Assembly (NCBI GenBank): GCA_949288415.1
Contig: CASEKE010000048.1
Location: 82,574 to 146,573, forward strand
Origin: an uncultured Spirochaetales bacterium
GTDB taxonomy: Bacteria; Spirochaetota; Spirochaetia; Sphaerochaetales; Sphaerochaetaceae
DNA length: 64,000 nt
Direction of reading: 5' to 3'
The translations under genes were made by a program, and so were the position numbers. Numbering within the stretch: the stretch's first letter is position 1; every line of letters starts with the position of its first letter. The notes beneath the pieces were generated by a model. It made no database searches, was not told the origin of the DNA, and saw only the letters and a program-made list of their open reading frames with translations. This document shows positions 37,203 to 45,898 of the stretch, in pieces.

Positions 37203-37898
37203 TTATGATATCAGCTTAGCTTGGAATTTATATCCCGAATTTCGAACTGTCATTATGAGGTCGGGACAGTATTCTTCGGTCTTTGCCCTGATGTTTTTGA
37301 TATGGCTGTCGACGATTCTTTCCGAGGTGCCTTCGTTCGGGTCGAAGCACGTCCTGAGGATCGTTTCCCTGGAGAGCGTCTCGCCGCAGTGCTCGCACAA
37401 AAAAAGAAGTACCCTGTATTCGGTCGATGTGAGATGCAGCTTCTCGTCGTTGATGCTCGCAATCCTGAGTTCCTTGTTCAGCGCGATCTTGACCTTGCCG
37501 TTTGCATAGAGAAGTATCCTGGAGTTCCTGCGGCCTTCCGCTCTTCTCTCGAGTATCCTCGAGCACCTGAGGCAGAATTCCCTGTACGAGAAAGGCTTTT
37601 TCACATAGTCGTCGCATCCGAGCTCATAGCTGAGTATGAGAATGCTCTCGAGGTCGCTGCTGCTCATGACGATCACGGGACAGGAGCTGCGCGCCTTTAT
37701 TCCCTTTATAAGGTGCAGCAGCGAGACGTCGTTGTTCTGCACCGAGATGACGGCAAGATCGATAGCCGTGTTCCGGCATGCCTCTTCGGTCTCTTCCGCA
37801 GTCTCCCTCTCGAGAACGACATGTCCTGAAAGAGAAAGGTATTCCTTTATTTTTTTCCTTTCGGAAGAATCCCGGTCTGTTATCAAAATCGTTGCCAT
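37203..37898 (-). CDS. OmpR/PhoB-type response regulator
   Basis: 231 residues. The receiver domain (1-115) has ITDRDSSERKKI at the acidic pocket, DLAVISVQ at the phosphoacceptor strand (the usual aspartate follows DLAVI but here reads SVQNND, so the site is unclear) and KKPFSYREF with the conserved lysine. The C-terminal winged helix contains LTSTEYRVLLFLCEHCGETLSRETIL and VDSHIKNIRAKT. No histidine kinase gene is adjacent, so it is an orphan in this window. Confidence 0.9.
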   Translation of the reverse strand: MATILITDRDSSERKKIKEYLSLSGHVVLERETAEETEEACRNTAIDLAVISVQNNDVSLLHLIKGIKARSSCPVIVMSSSDLESILILSYELGCDDYVKKPFSYREFCLRCSRILERRAEGRRNSRILLYANGKVKIALNKELRIASINDEKLHLTSTEYRVLLFLCEHCGETLSRETILRTCFDPNEGTSERIVDSHIKNIRAKTEEYCPDLIMTVRNSGYKFQAKLIS

Positions 37899-37907
37899 AT
37901 AATGAGA

Positions 37908-37936
37908 AACTTAAGACTGCGGGGATGAATAAACAA
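37908..37936 (-). promoter_or_regulatory. Promoter of the response-regulator gene
   Basis: On the minus strand TTGTTT (37936-37931), 17 bp spacer, TAAGTT (37913-37908). The ATG is only 9 nt beyond the -10 box, so the leader would be about 2 nt. Confidence 0.45.
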
Positions 37937-38150
37937 GTGGAATAGGCCATAATGACGGAATAAACCAGAAATCTATATTTTTTCTTCACATATTCTACAT
38001 ATCGAGTCATTTTTCAACATTTTTCGGCTCTTTCGGGAAGTGTTTTCGACGAATTGCTTGCTTCTTCCGGATTTCCGCCGTCCGGCTTTTGCCGTATTTC
38101 TGCCTTCCATATGGAAAAAAATTCCATGGAGAATTACAATCCGAGGTATC

Positions 38151-39251
38151 ATGATCGGTTTTGTCAAAAGGGAGATGACTTTCTCCATCGCATTTGTTCT
38201 CACCGTCCTGGCCATGGTGTTCTTTCCCCTTGGCGTAGGGGAATACATCGAGGCCATAGATTTCAGGATTCTTGCCCTCCTTTTCTCGCTCATGTCCGTC
38301 TCGGCTGGGCTGCGCAGGAGCGGATTCTTCCGCGACGTCTCGACTCTGCTGCTTCGCAAAGCCTCCGATTTCAGGAGACTTTCACTGCTGCTCGTGACAA
38401 TCGTTTTCTTCACGTCCATGCTGGTGACGAATGATGTGGCGCTTATCGTATTCGTTCCCTTCACCCTGATGATCCTGGAGGGCAGAGCAGGGGAGAAAAG
38501 TCTGATATATCTTGTAGTGATGGAGACTATTGCGGCCAATCTGGGCTCGATGGCCACTCCTGTCGGCAACCCGCAGAACCTTTTTCTCTACTCCTATTAC
38601 GGATTCTCCGCCTCGTCGTTCTTTTCGATAATCCTACCCCTCGTGGCAGTAAGCTACGTTCTGGTGGCGGTCTCCACTGTCCTGCTCTGTTCGGAGAATG
38701 CTAATATCGCAATCCCGTCGTCGGAGACAAAGGAGAACATGAAGGAGAGCCTCTTGTTCTTCTTCCTGCTGTTTCTTGCGCTACTTTCGGTCTTCAGGGT
38801 CCTGGATTACCGCATCCTGCTGCTGATCGTCGTCGCGGCTCTTCTCGTCTTCGACAGGAAGATATTCTTCGATGTCGACTACATACTGCTGCTGACGTTC
38901 GTCTGTTTCTTCATTTTCTCCACTACGATGGGCAGAATCCCTGCGGTAAGGGATTTCCTTGTCGTCCTCATGGACGAGAATGCACTGGTCACGTCGATGC
39001 TCACAAGCCAGGTGATAAGCAACGTACCGTCGGCGGTGCTGCTCGCTCCGTTCAGCACGGACGGCGAGGCTCTTCTGGTAGGCACCGACATAGGTGGGCT
39101 CGGCACGCCTGTAGCTTCCCTGGCCTCGCTGATTTCCATGAAGTTCTTCTTTGCCCGTCCTTCTGCGTCGAAAGGCCGTTACATGGCGGTCTTCCTCGTT
39201 TTGAACTTCGCTTTCCTGCTCGTGCTATATCTCTTCCATCTGCTGTTCTGA
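38151..39251 (+). CDS. SLC13/ArsB-like ion transporter
   Basis: 366 residues from the ATG at 38151, which has GAGG upstream; a longer frame back to 38040 is less likely. About ten hydrophobic segments are visible. MLVTNDVALIVFVPFTLMI and NLGSMATPVGNPQNLFLYS match the ion-transporter superfamily (ArsB/NhaD/DASS) re-entrant loop motifs, repeated later as TSQVISNVPSAVLLAPF and GGLGTPVASLASLIS. Substrate could be sodium/proton, arsenite or a dicarboxylate; the sequence does not decide. Confidence 0.8.
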   Translation: MIGFVKREMTFSIAFVLTVLAMVFFPLGVGEYIEAIDFRILALLFSLMSVSAGLRRSGFFRDVSTLLLRKASDFRRLSLLLVTIVFFTSMLVTNDVALIVFVPFTLMILEGRAGEKSLIYLVVMETIAANLGSMATPVGNPQNLFLYSYYGFSASSFFSIILPLVAVSYVLVAVSTVLLCSENANIAIPSSETKENMKESLLFFFLLFLALLSVFRVLDYRILLLIVVAALLVFDRKIFFDVDYILLLTFVCFFIFSTTMGRIPAVRDFLVVLMDENALVTSMLTSQVISNVPSAVLLAPFSTDGEALLVGTDIGGLGTPVASLASLISMKFFFARPSASKGRYMAVFLVLNFAFLLVLYLFHLLF

Positions 39252-39274
39252 TGGCGCGGCGTGCATTGCGGTGG

Positions 39275-39280
39275 TAGAAT
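39275..39280 (+). promoter_or_regulatory. Leaderless-type -10 box of the 73-residue gene
   Basis: TAGAAT 6 nt before the ATG at 39287; no good -35 box was seen. Confidence 0.35.
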
Positions 39281-39286
39281 GCTCAT

Positions 39287-39508
39287 ATGTTCAGAAAGCG
39301 TAGAGCAAAAGAATCTTCCGGAATGGATATGCGGCGCTTTGAGGCCGTGGTGATCGCCAGCATATGCACCGGCGAGCGCAGGGCAGGATTCCGCGACCGG
39401 AACACGGGTGTGTTCAAGGAAGTCATGTGCATACGGGATGACAGGGACTATGAGGCGTTCCTGGACGAGTTCGGACTTTCGAAAGGCGATGTGAAGGAGG
39501 AGTACTAG
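39287..39508 (+). CDS. Small conserved-looking protein of unknown function
   Basis: 73 residues, basic N-terminus (MFRKRRAKESSG) and acidic C-terminus (FGLSKGDVKEEY). The middle, FEAVVIASICTGERRAGFRD, could form a small beta-sheet. No signal peptide. The last four bases overlap the end of the convergent TVP38-like gene. Good codon usage and the upstream -10 box support a real gene, but I recognise no family. Confidence 0.55.
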   Translation: MFRKRRAKESSGMDMRRFEAVVIASICTGERRAGFRDRNTGVFKEVMCIRDDRDYEAFLDEFGLSKGDVKEEY

Positions 39509-40206
39509 TCGGGATTGTTTTCCGGCTTTCTCTTCTCGTCCCGTCTTTCCTTCCGTCCTTCGAGGAATGATACCACCTTGTCGTGGAAAAACTTCCTGTA
39601 GAGGATCCCTGCTGCCAGCAGCAGGATGAGTATCGCGGCTGCGATGGCTACCTTCTGCGGTGTGATGTCGGTTCCTATGCCTCCGAGTCCGGATGCGACC
39701 ATGAGCCCCCATGGCCTGGCGACTATGGCTATCAGAGCGAACTTCCAAAACTTTATCCTGGTCAGGCCCGCGAGATAGCAGAGTATGTCGTCGGGGAAGA
39801 TCGGGAGCAGGAATGCTATGAAGAGAAATGCCGACGGTTTCTCGTAGAGCAGCGAGAGATACCTCCTGTCCTCTATCTTTGCCTCGAGCCTTCCGTGGTC
39901 GAATTTCTTCTTGAAGAACCGCACGAACATGAACACCGCAATGGATCCCGATATCACCGCGAGGTACGTCAGGATGAACGTCGGGATCGCACCGAAGACC
40001 ATCGCTCCGGCCGCTGCGGTCACGTTGCTCGGGATAGGGGCGAATATGACCGAGAGCAGCTGTACGAGGAAGAACACGAGATGGGAATACGGGGCCGTTC
40101 TTTCCAGAAGTCCCTCGATATCCTTCTGTGCATATATGATGAACCCGAAGAGGGCTATTGTCGCAAGCACTGTGATCGCCGCGATCGCTATAGATTTCTT
40201 TTTCAT
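39505..40206 (-). CDS. TVP38/TMEM64 (DedA-like, VTT domain) membrane protein
   Basis: 233 residues with about five hydrophobic segments. The VTT-domain signature is visible: LLSVIFAPIPSNVTAAAGAMVFGAIPTF near residue 50, then ISGSIAVFMFVRFF, and FLLPIFPDDILCYLAGLTRIKFWKF near 135, which contains the conserved F-x-P-G/D pattern. Homologues are lipid-scramblase-like or transport proteins of the inner membrane. The C-terminus is highly charged (EGRKERRDEKRK). Confidence 0.88.
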   Translation of the reverse strand: MKKKSIAIAAITVLATIALFGFIIYAQKDIEGLLERTAPYSHLVFFLVQLLSVIFAPIPSNVTAAAGAMVFGAIPTFILTYLAVISGSIAVFMFVRFFKKKFDHGRLEAKIEDRRYLSLLYEKPSAFLFIAFLLPIFPDDILCYLAGLTRIKFWKFALIAIVARPWGLMVASGLGGIGTDITPQKVAIAAAILILLLAAGILYRKFFHDKVVSFLEGRKERRDEKRKPENNPD

Positions 40207-40275
40207 TTTTCCGCGTTGGAAATATATTCTACCAATTTGTGGAAATTATGGATAGGACAGGTCTTTTCCATGTTT

Positions 40276-40773
40276 TCATTTTTTCTTCGGCAGAGGAAGA
40301 AACATATCGTGCCATGCGACGTTCCCGTGGACGGAACATGATATTCCCCGGTCGATGAAGCCATGCGGAACGTAGAACGGGAGAAGGGCCTTCTTGCATG
40401 TGAGAAATACGCCTTTCCTTCCTTCCTTTTCCGCCTTCATGATCAGTGACTTGAGCAGGAGACCCCCGATTCCACTTCCTCTGGCCTCAGGGATTACCGA
40501 TATTCCAAGAACGCTCTGGTATGAGCCAAGCGGATCGTCCAGGCATTCGTCCTCGTACATTGCGTCTTCAATCCTGTCTGCATCAGTCCTGAGCCCGTCG
40601 ATGAAGCCGAGGATAGTCCCGTCCTCCTCCGCGATCAGGAACCCGTCGGGGTAGGAGGAAAAACGCCTTTCGAGCTTTTCCCTGCTCGCTCCTTCCTCCG
40701 GCGGAAAGCACATCGCCTCGATTTCCGCCAGTCTTGCGATCTCGTCTTTTCTCGGTTGCCTTATCACTGCCAT
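40276..40773 (-). CDS. GNAT family N-acetyltransferase
   Basis: 165 residues from MAVIRQPRKDEIARLAEIEAMCFP, a typical GNAT start. Motif A reads LGISVIPEARGSGIGGLLLKSLI near residue 102, and the end has PFYVPHGFIDRGIS. It is close to the arylalkylamine-like and RimI-like groups. The chosen ATG lies 6 nt after a perfect TATAAT with no Shine-Dalgarno sequence; the frame further upstream runs through the promoter. Substrate unknown. Confidence 0.87.
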   Translation of the reverse strand: MAVIRQPRKDEIARLAEIEAMCFPPEEGASREKLERRFSSYPDGFLIAEEDGTILGFIDGLRTDADRIEDAMYEDECLDDPLGSYQSVLGISVIPEARGSGIGGLLLKSLIMKAEKEGRKGVFLTCKKALLPFYVPHGFIDRGISCSVHGNVAWHDMFLPLPKKK

Positions 40774-40779
40774 GCGAAG

Positions 40780-40809
40780 ATTATAGGAAAACATGGGGCA
40801 TGGATGCAA
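40780..40809 (-). promoter_or_regulatory. Leaderless promoter of the GNAT gene
   Basis: On the minus strand TTGCAT (40809-40804), 18 bp spacer, TATAAT (40785-40780), then 6 nt to the ATG. Confidence 0.6.
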
Positions 40810-40855
40810 GAATGCCACTGGAAGAGATTGCCCGAATCGATTATCATAGAGCCAT

Positions 40856-40927
40856 GGTCCTGTAGTTTAATGGATAAAACTGCAGAATCCGGATCTGCCG
40901 ATCTGAGTTCGATTCTCAGCAGGACTA
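40856..40927 (+). tRNA. tRNA-Arg (anticodon CCG)
   Basis: A 72 nt cloverleaf: acceptor GGTCCTG / CAGGACT (first pair G-T), discriminator A; anticodon stem GCAGA/TCTGC with loop ATCCGGA (anticodon CCG); T arm CTGAG TTCGATT CTCAG. CCA is not encoded. It is followed at once by its own terminator. Confidence 0.92.
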
Positions 40928-40930
40928 TGA

Positions 40931-40955
40931 GGAGACAAGAATGTCTCCTTTTTTT
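40931..40955 (+). terminator. Terminator after tRNA-Arg
   Basis: GGAGACA / TGTCTCC perfect 7 bp stem, AGAA loop, seven T residues. Confidence 0.9.
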
Positions 40956-41004
40956 CTTCATTTGCATCATACCTTTCGTTTGCCACGTCTGGACTTGCGT
41001 AGTC

Positions 41005-41033
41005 TTGCCGGTGAAGCAATCGGACAATATAAT
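41005..41033 (+). promoter_or_regulatory. Leaderless promoter of the acetyltransferase gene at 41040
   Basis: TTGCCG (41005-41010), 17 bp spacer, TATAAT (41028-41033), then 6 nt to the ATG. Confidence 0.65.
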
Positions 41034-41039
41034 GGAAGA

Positions 41040-41831
41040 ATGACAGAGGAACTGGACGACGTGACAGGTCTCGCCGACATACTGCGGCGGGATAGGTATG
41101 CAAATCTCTTTTTCATCAACGATCTCGATGAGTTCGGCAGTGACCACATACATGTATACCGCATCGACGGGCTCTACGCTCTGAATTACCGAGGCGAGGG
41201 GCTCTGCCTTTATCAGGAGGGAAGTTACGACCTCGCAGAGGCCTTGGATTTCCTTTCACGCCAGACTTTCAGTACGCTCATGGGACCTGCAGGCACAATC
41301 GAGCCTTTCTTCGACTTCTTTCCTGGATCTAGAATCATGGTCCGTCCGATGCTGGGGCTGGAGAAATCGGGATTCGTTCCTTTTCTGGCCGGCTATGAGA
41401 CCAGAATTCTGACTGTCAAGGACGATTTTTTGTCGATGTTCGAGCTTTGGGATGGAATCGAGGAATTCCGTTGTACCAATCCTCCTTTCCCGCAAAGGCT
41501 TTCCATGGCCTCGTCCTACGTCGATCGGCCTGGAATCCGTTTCTTCGGCACGTTCACAGGCAAAAGTCTGGTTTCAACTGCAGGACTTTCTGCGATAGCG
41601 AACAGAAGCGCCATGGTGGTCGGTGTCGCGACCAGGAAGGAACGCGAGGGAAGGGGGTATGCCAGCCATACTCTTTCGGTCCTTCTGGAGCATGCTTTTT
41701 CCGAGCTTGCCCTGAACTACGTCTGCCTGTGGCATTCGAACGGGAGGGCGTACAACGTCTATAGAAGGCTTGGATTCAGGAAAGTAGGTACCTATGCCAG
41801 CATTACGGTCGTTCCGGATGGACAGTCCTGA
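41040..41831 (+). CDS. GNAT family N-acetyltransferase, two-domain
   Basis: 263 residues. The N-terminal half (to about residue 125) is a degenerate domain typical of larger GNAT proteins; the catalytic half has the acetyl-CoA motif GVATRKEREGRGYASHTLSVLLEHAF near residue 200 and the motif B-like LWHSNGRAYNVYRRLGFRKVG. The ATG at 41040 follows TATAAT by 6 nt; the longer frame to 40941 covers the tRNA terminator and promoter and is rejected. Substrate unknown. Confidence 0.85.
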   Translation: MTEELDDVTGLADILRRDRYANLFFINDLDEFGSDHIHVYRIDGLYALNYRGEGLCLYQEGSYDLAEALDFLSRQTFSTLMGPAGTIEPFFDFFPGSRIMVRPMLGLEKSGFVPFLAGYETRILTVKDDFLSMFELWDGIEEFRCTNPPFPQRLSMASSYVDRPGIRFFGTFTGKSLVSTAGLSAIANRSAMVVGVATRKEREGRGYASHTLSVLLEHAFSELALNYVCLWHSNGRAYNVYRRLGFRKVGTYASITVVPDGQS

Positions 41832-41912
41832 AAAGTTGCCATCATCGGACAATACTTGGATCGGCATGTGTTTTTACAATAAATGGAAGCAATCTGCCGA
41901 TGCTTCTGGCAT

Positions 41913-41936
41913 AAAAAAAGCAAGTCAAAGACTTGC
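41913..41936 (-). terminator. Terminator of tRNA-Gly
   Basis: GCAAGTC / GACTTGC stem with a 3 nt loop; on the minus strand seven T residues follow (A7 at 41913-41919). Confidence 0.88.
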
Positions 41937-41942
41937 CTTTAG

Positions 41943-42014
41943 AGCGAAAGACGGGACTCGGACCCGCGACATCCACCTTGGCAAGGTGGAGCTCTACCAC
42001 TGAGCTACTTTCGC
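41943..42014 (-). tRNA. tRNA-Gly (anticodon GCC)
   Basis: A 72 nt cloverleaf on the minus strand: acceptor GCGAAAG / CTTTCGC, discriminator T; anticodon stem CCACC/GGTGG with loop TTGCCAA (anticodon GCC). CCA is not encoded. It is identical to the copy at 63709-63780. It has its own promoter and terminator. Confidence 0.95.
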
Positions 42015-42025
42015 ATTGCTCCGAT

Positions 42026-42054
42026 AAGTTAGCATGAATCGGGATTTTTGTCCA
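42026..42054 (-). promoter_or_regulatory. Promoter of tRNA-Gly
   Basis: On the minus strand TGGACA (42054-42049), 17 bp spacer, TAACTT (42031-42026). Confidence 0.55.
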
Positions 42055-42086
42055 TAGGTTTGCACGATTCAGTGAAAAAACTCTCG

Positions 42087-42977
42087 TCAGACATCCTCTC
42101 CCTTGTATAGCGCGACTATTTCCTCAAGTATCTCTGGGTGGGGAAAGTCCTTTGCCGCTACGATGTCGATTTCCCTGAGCATGCTAAGATTCTCGATCGG
42201 AAGAGCTTTGAGCTTTCCTTTCCTTATTTCGTCGAGGCAGGCGGAGACCGGAAGCACGGACACTCCGATGTCCTTTCTTATCAGATCCTTTATCGTCGCT
42301 ATGTTGTCTACCTCGAGCGCGATGTTGAATCCGTCGATGCTCTCGCCCAGACTTCTGAGTGACGCCTCGAACAGGCGTCTTGTGGATGATGAGGGGAGGC
42401 GGAGCAGCAGCTGTTCCTTCCTCAGCTCCTTGATCTTCACGAATTCCTTCTCTCCGAGTGGGCTGTTGGGGGAGATGATGCAGGCCAGGTAGTCAGTGTC
42501 GAGCATCAGGTATCTGAGATGTCCGTCCCTGCGCTTTTCTTCCACTACGAGAAGGTCGAGCTCGTAGTTGCCCATCATCTCGTACAGCTTTTCGGTGGTG
42601 TCGGCGATCATGGTGAGAGTAGTCTCCCTGTGCCTGCTGCCGTATTTCGCCAGGGCCTCCGCGATTGCATTGCTTTCCGTCGTATGGGTTATTCCGACCC
42701 TGAGTCTCGAAAGCGTGTTGCCGCAGGTCCTTATCTCCTCCTTCATACTTGAATAGAGGCCTTTGAGACGGTAGGCATAGCGTACAGCGATTTCTCCCTC
42801 CTTCGTAGGGACGAACTTGCCACCGTTGCGGGTGAAGAGCTTCGCACCGAGTTCATCCTCCAGCAGCCTTATCTGGTGACTGACTGCCGGCTGCGTCAGA
42901 GACAAGGCCTCGCTGGCCTTTGTATAGCTTTGTTTCTCCGCTACTGCAAGCAGAGTGTCCAACTTGAAATCGAGCAT
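42087..42977 (-). CDS. LysR family transcriptional regulator
   Basis: 296 residues. The N-terminal winged helix-turn-helix is typical: LDTLLAVAEKQSYTKASEALSLTQPAVSHQIRLLEDELGAKLF. The periplasmic-binding-protein-like effector domain follows (about 90-296). A GGAG site precedes the ATG. It is divergent from the cation/proton antiporter gene, with an 18 bp palindrome between, so it probably controls itself and that gene. Confidence 0.95.
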   Translation of the reverse strand: MLDFKLDTLLAVAEKQSYTKASEALSLTQPAVSHQIRLLEDELGAKLFTRNGGKFVPTKEGEIAVRYAYRLKGLYSSMKEEIRTCGNTLSRLRVGITHTTESNAIAEALAKYGSRHRETTLTMIADTTEKLYEMMGNYELDLLVVEEKRRDGHLRYLMLDTDYLACIISPNSPLGEKEFVKIKELRKEQLLLRLPSSSTRRLFEASLRSLGESIDGFNIALEVDNIATIKDLIRKDIGVSVLPVSACLDEIRKGKLKALPIENLSMLREIDIVAAKDFPHPEILEEIVALYKGEDV

Positions 42978-42995
42978 TCGGACTCCATAAAAAAA

Positions 42996-43013
42996 TTTTA
43001 TATCAATATAAAA
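42996..43013. promoter_or_regulatory. Palindrome between the LysR and antiporter genes
   Basis: TTTTATAT CA ATATAAAA, a perfect dyad 19 bp upstream of the LysR start. AT-rich dyads of this size are usual LysR binding sites. Confidence 0.5.
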
Positions 43014-43176
43014 AAGTATTACTTGCTTTTATTTCAATAAAGTTTAACATTGTATGCAACAAAAGAAAAGCGAAACGTGCATTGCATGGTTTTCGCATCT
43101 ATGTTTCCCATTGGTCTGCTTTCCTTTCCGAGGAGAGCGGATTTGTTTTAATATCTTATGGAGGAAAAAATTGGAA

Positions 43177-44610
43177 ATGTTGAGGGAGCTTTACAACCAG
43201 ATTTTTCTAGGTGATTCCAAAGAGGCTCTTGTAGTCACCACGCTTGCGATAATGCTTCTTTCCGGATTCCTTCTGACAAGGATCACAAAGAAACTGAAGC
43301 TTCCCAACGTGACAGCATACATCGTCGCAGGAATCCTCATCGGTCCGTACGTGCTCGATCTGGTGCCGCAGAGCATGCTGGACGGTACGTCGTTCCTTCC
43401 GGATGTGGCTCTGGCTTTCATCGCTTTCAGCACCGGAGAGTTCTTCCGCATAGACACGCTGAAGAAGAACGGGATGAAGGTTGTCGTGATCACCGTATTC
43501 GAGGCCCTGATGGCTTCGATCGCCGTGTTCTTCATCCTCCACGAGGTGCTCGGCCTTCCTGTGCCGTTCTCGCTCGTACTTGCCGCTCTTGCCAGCGCCA
43601 CCGCTCCTGCATCGACGTTGATGACGATAAGGCAGACCGGTGCGCATGGGGATTTCGTCGATACCCTTCTTGAGGTTGTAGCTATGGACGACGTCGTGGC
43701 ACTCTTGGCGTACAGTGTCGCGATATCGGTGGCCATCGCCGCCTCCGGGGCCTCGGGAGGAGGAATCTCTTCCATCGTCATGCCGATTTTCACGAATTCC
43801 GCAGTGCTCGGCCTCGGTGTCCTGTTCGGTTTCCTGATGAAGCCGCTTCTGGCCATCAGGAGAAGCACGGACAACCGCCTGATAATAGCCATAGCGTTCC
43901 TTTTCGCGTTCTGTGGCGTGTGCAACATACTCGAGATATCTCCTCTGCTCGGATGCATGTCGATGGGAATGACCTACATCAACCTTACCGACGACTCGAG
44001 ACTTTTCAAGCAGCTCAACTACTTCTCGCCTCCGATTCTGCTCCTTTTCTTCGTCAGATCCGGAGCCTCGTTCGATCTCTCGTCTCTCCTCGGAGCCGGC
44101 GCGGTAGGATCTTATCCTCTGATTCTGGTCGGCATCGCGTATTTCCTGTTCAGGATCCTCGGCAAGTACCTCGGAGCATTCCTGGGCTGCCTCCTGACCG
44201 GAAAGAGCAGCAAGGTAAGGAATACTCTCGGGCTTGCCCTCATACCTCAGGCGGGTGTCGCCATCGGTCTGGCATCGCTCGGTGCAAGGACGATAGGAGG
44301 GGAGCTTGGATCCGCGCTGGAGACGATCATCCTTTCCTCGAGCGTCCTTTATGAGCTTGCAGGACCGGCATCGGCAAAGCTTGCGCTGTATCTTTCGGGA
44401 TCCTATGGGGATACGGTTCCGGAAGAGAGAACGCAGGAAAGAAAGCTGTCGCAGATGGAACTCATCCTCTCCCGTCTGGAGAGCATAGAGAAGGAGCTGC
44501 CACATTACGGAGTCGAATCGGACGAACTTGCATTCACGCTCGCAGCGGAGGAGCAGTATGTCCGATCGGCGATGCCAGCAAGGCACAGGGGAAGAAATCT
44601 GAGATATTAG
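43177..44610 (+). CDS. CPA2 family cation:proton antiporter
   Basis: 477 residues from the ATG at 43177; a TTG at 43171 lies nearer the ideal distance from GGAGG (43160-43164) and could be the true start. Twelve or so hydrophobic segments are visible. Family motifs include PNVTAYIVAGILIGPYVLDLVP near the N-terminus and SATAPASTLMTIRQTGAHGDFVDTLLEVVAMDDVVALLAYS near the middle, with the paired acidic residues of the transport site. It lacks a C-terminal TrkA domain. A leader of more than 100 nt precedes it. Confidence 0.9.
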   Translation: MLRELYNQIFLGDSKEALVVTTLAIMLLSGFLLTRITKKLKLPNVTAYIVAGILIGPYVLDLVPQSMLDGTSFLPDVALAFIAFSTGEFFRIDTLKKNGMKVVVITVFEALMASIAVFFILHEVLGLPVPFSLVLAALASATAPASTLMTIRQTGAHGDFVDTLLEVVAMDDVVALLAYSVAISVAIAASGASGGGISSIVMPIFTNSAVLGLGVLFGFLMKPLLAIRRSTDNRLIIAIAFLFAFCGVCNILEISPLLGCMSMGMTYINLTDDSRLFKQLNYFSPPILLLFFVRSGASFDLSSLLGAGAVGSYPLILVGIAYFLFRILGKYLGAFLGCLLTGKSSKVRNTLGLALIPQAGVAIGLASLGARTIGGELGSALETIILSSSVLYELAGPASAKLALYLSGSYGDTVPEERTQERKLSQMELILSRLESIEKELPHYGVESDELAFTLAAEEQYVRSAMPARHRGRNLRY

Positions 44611-44620
44611 GAGGTATAGC

Positions 44621-45331
44621 ATGAATTTTCAGGATCCGATCGCATCGTTTCTCGGTCCTTGGTCATCGGGAATAGATTTCGCTTCTATCATTTTCAGGAT
44701 CGCGCTGTCGATCGTCCTTTCCGCGGTCATCGGGACCGAGCGGGCGGCAAAGAGGCATTCCGCCGGACTGAGGACGTTCATGACGATCTCCGTATTCTTC
44801 ACAGCCGCGATGATAATCGACCTGGCGCTCGGCAGCGAGCTTTATCTGCTCTCTGCAGCGAGCATTCTGGCCACGTCCTTCCTGAGCTCCAACACGCTTC
44901 TCTTCAGCTCCAGGAGCCGGCTGCAGGGATTCACGACCGCGATCGCTCTTTTTTCGGCCGGCATAATAGGTCTTTCCGCCGGTGCAGGGCTTTACGCGCT
45001 GACATTGGTCTCGTTTTTTGCCCTTTATGCAATCCTGCACTTCCTTCCCGCCGTCGAGGACAAGCTCTGGGAGAAAAGCAGGCACTTCATGGTGCATCTC
45101 GAGCTGAAGAACTCGCTCCTACTGCAGGATTTCGTTTTCACCATACGGCGGCTGGGACTCAGGATAGATGACCTCGAGCCCAATACAGCCTACCTGAACT
45201 CCGGGCTTGCCGTATACAGCGTGTCGATATCGATAACCGACTCGAGCAAGGAATACAGGGATCACTCGGAGATAATAAAGGCCCTCAGAACGCTGGATTT
45301 CATCTCGTACATCGAGGAGATGGAGAAGTAG
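44621..45331 (+). CDS. MgtC/SapB family membrane protein
   Basis: 236 residues, starting 10 nt after the antiporter with AGGAGG. Four or five hydrophobic segments hold the MgtC signature: RIALSIVLSAVIGTERAAKRHSAGLRTFM near residue 23 and GFTTAIALFSAGIIGLSAGAGLYALT near 104. A soluble C-terminal domain (about 165-236) resembles an ACT-like fold. The family is linked to magnesium limitation and ATP-synthase regulation. Probably co-transcribed with the antiporter, suggesting a shared ion-homeostasis role. Confidence 0.88.
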   Translation: MNFQDPIASFLGPWSSGIDFASIIFRIALSIVLSAVIGTERAAKRHSAGLRTFMTISVFFTAAMIIDLALGSELYLLSAASILATSFLSSNTLLFSSRSRLQGFTTAIALFSAGIIGLSAGAGLYALTLVSFFALYAILHFLPAVEDKLWEKSRHFMVHLELKNSLLLQDFVFTIRRLGLRIDDLEPNTAYLNSGLAVYSVSISITDSSKEYRDHSEIIKALRTLDFISYIEEMEK

Positions 45332-45333
45332 TC

Positions 45334-45705
45334 CTACTCTTCGAAGTACAGGCTCAGTATCGCATCGACAGTGGATTTCTCAATTCCGTTCTCCCTTGCG
45401 AGCTCGACGGCCTGTCCTATGTGGTCCTCGATGCGTCTGAGCATCTCCTCCTTGACGAACTCGCTGTTGATCGAGCTGACGAAGCTTCCCCTTCCGACTC
45501 CGGTTGCGATGTAGCCGTTCTTTGTCAGGTTCTCGTATGCCTTCTGGACTGTTATTACCGAGACGCGCAGGTCCTTGGCAAGGCTCCGCATGGAGGGCAA
45601 GGCTTCCCCCGCCTTGAGGGAGCCGGAGAGAATGCCGGATCTGATCTGGTTCTCGATCTGCTCGTATATCGGTGTATCTGAATTCTGGGACAGTCTTATC
45701 GTCAT
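45334..45705 (-). CDS. GntR family (YtrA-type) transcriptional regulator
   Basis: 123 residues. It is a short GntR protein: TPIYEQIENQIRSGILSGSLKAGEALPSMRSLAKDLRVSVITVQKAYENL is the winged helix-turn-helix, and a 45-residue helical tail follows. The start at 45705 leaves a 30-40 nt leader after a near-consensus promoter; upstream ATGs overlap that promoter. YtrA-type regulators usually sit with ABC-transporter genes, but none is adjacent here. Confidence 0.9.
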   Translation of the reverse strand: MTIRLSQNSDTPIYEQIENQIRSGILSGSLKAGEALPSMRSLAKDLRVSVITVQKAYENLTKNGYIATGVGRGSFVSSINSEFVKEEMLRRIEDHIGQAVELARENGIEKSTVDAILSLYFEE

Positions 45706-45739
45706 GGTCTTCTCGGGATTGTACTTGCCGGATAAGCAC

Positions 45740-45767
45740 ATTATATACAATCGGATTTCTTGGTCAA
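45740..45767 (-). promoter_or_regulatory. Promoter of the GntR gene
   Basis: On the minus strand TTGACC (45767-45762), 16 bp spacer, TATAAT (45745-45740). Confidence 0.75.
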
Positions 45768-45886
45768 CAGACTTTTTCGATTTAGGAGCGTTCGCTTTGC
45801 GTCCCTCTTCCTGCTGCATCGCCGCACAAGGATGGCAAAATCGAAAAAATCCGTTCGAGGGACTTTTTTCGATGGGGCTGCGATAG

Positions 45887-45892
45887 TATCAT
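45887..45892 (+). promoter_or_regulatory. Leaderless-type -10 box of the TIGR04076-like gene
   Basis: TATCAT 6 nt before the ATG at 45899; the -35 region is only T-rich. Confidence 0.35.
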
Positions 45893-45898
45893 CGAAGC

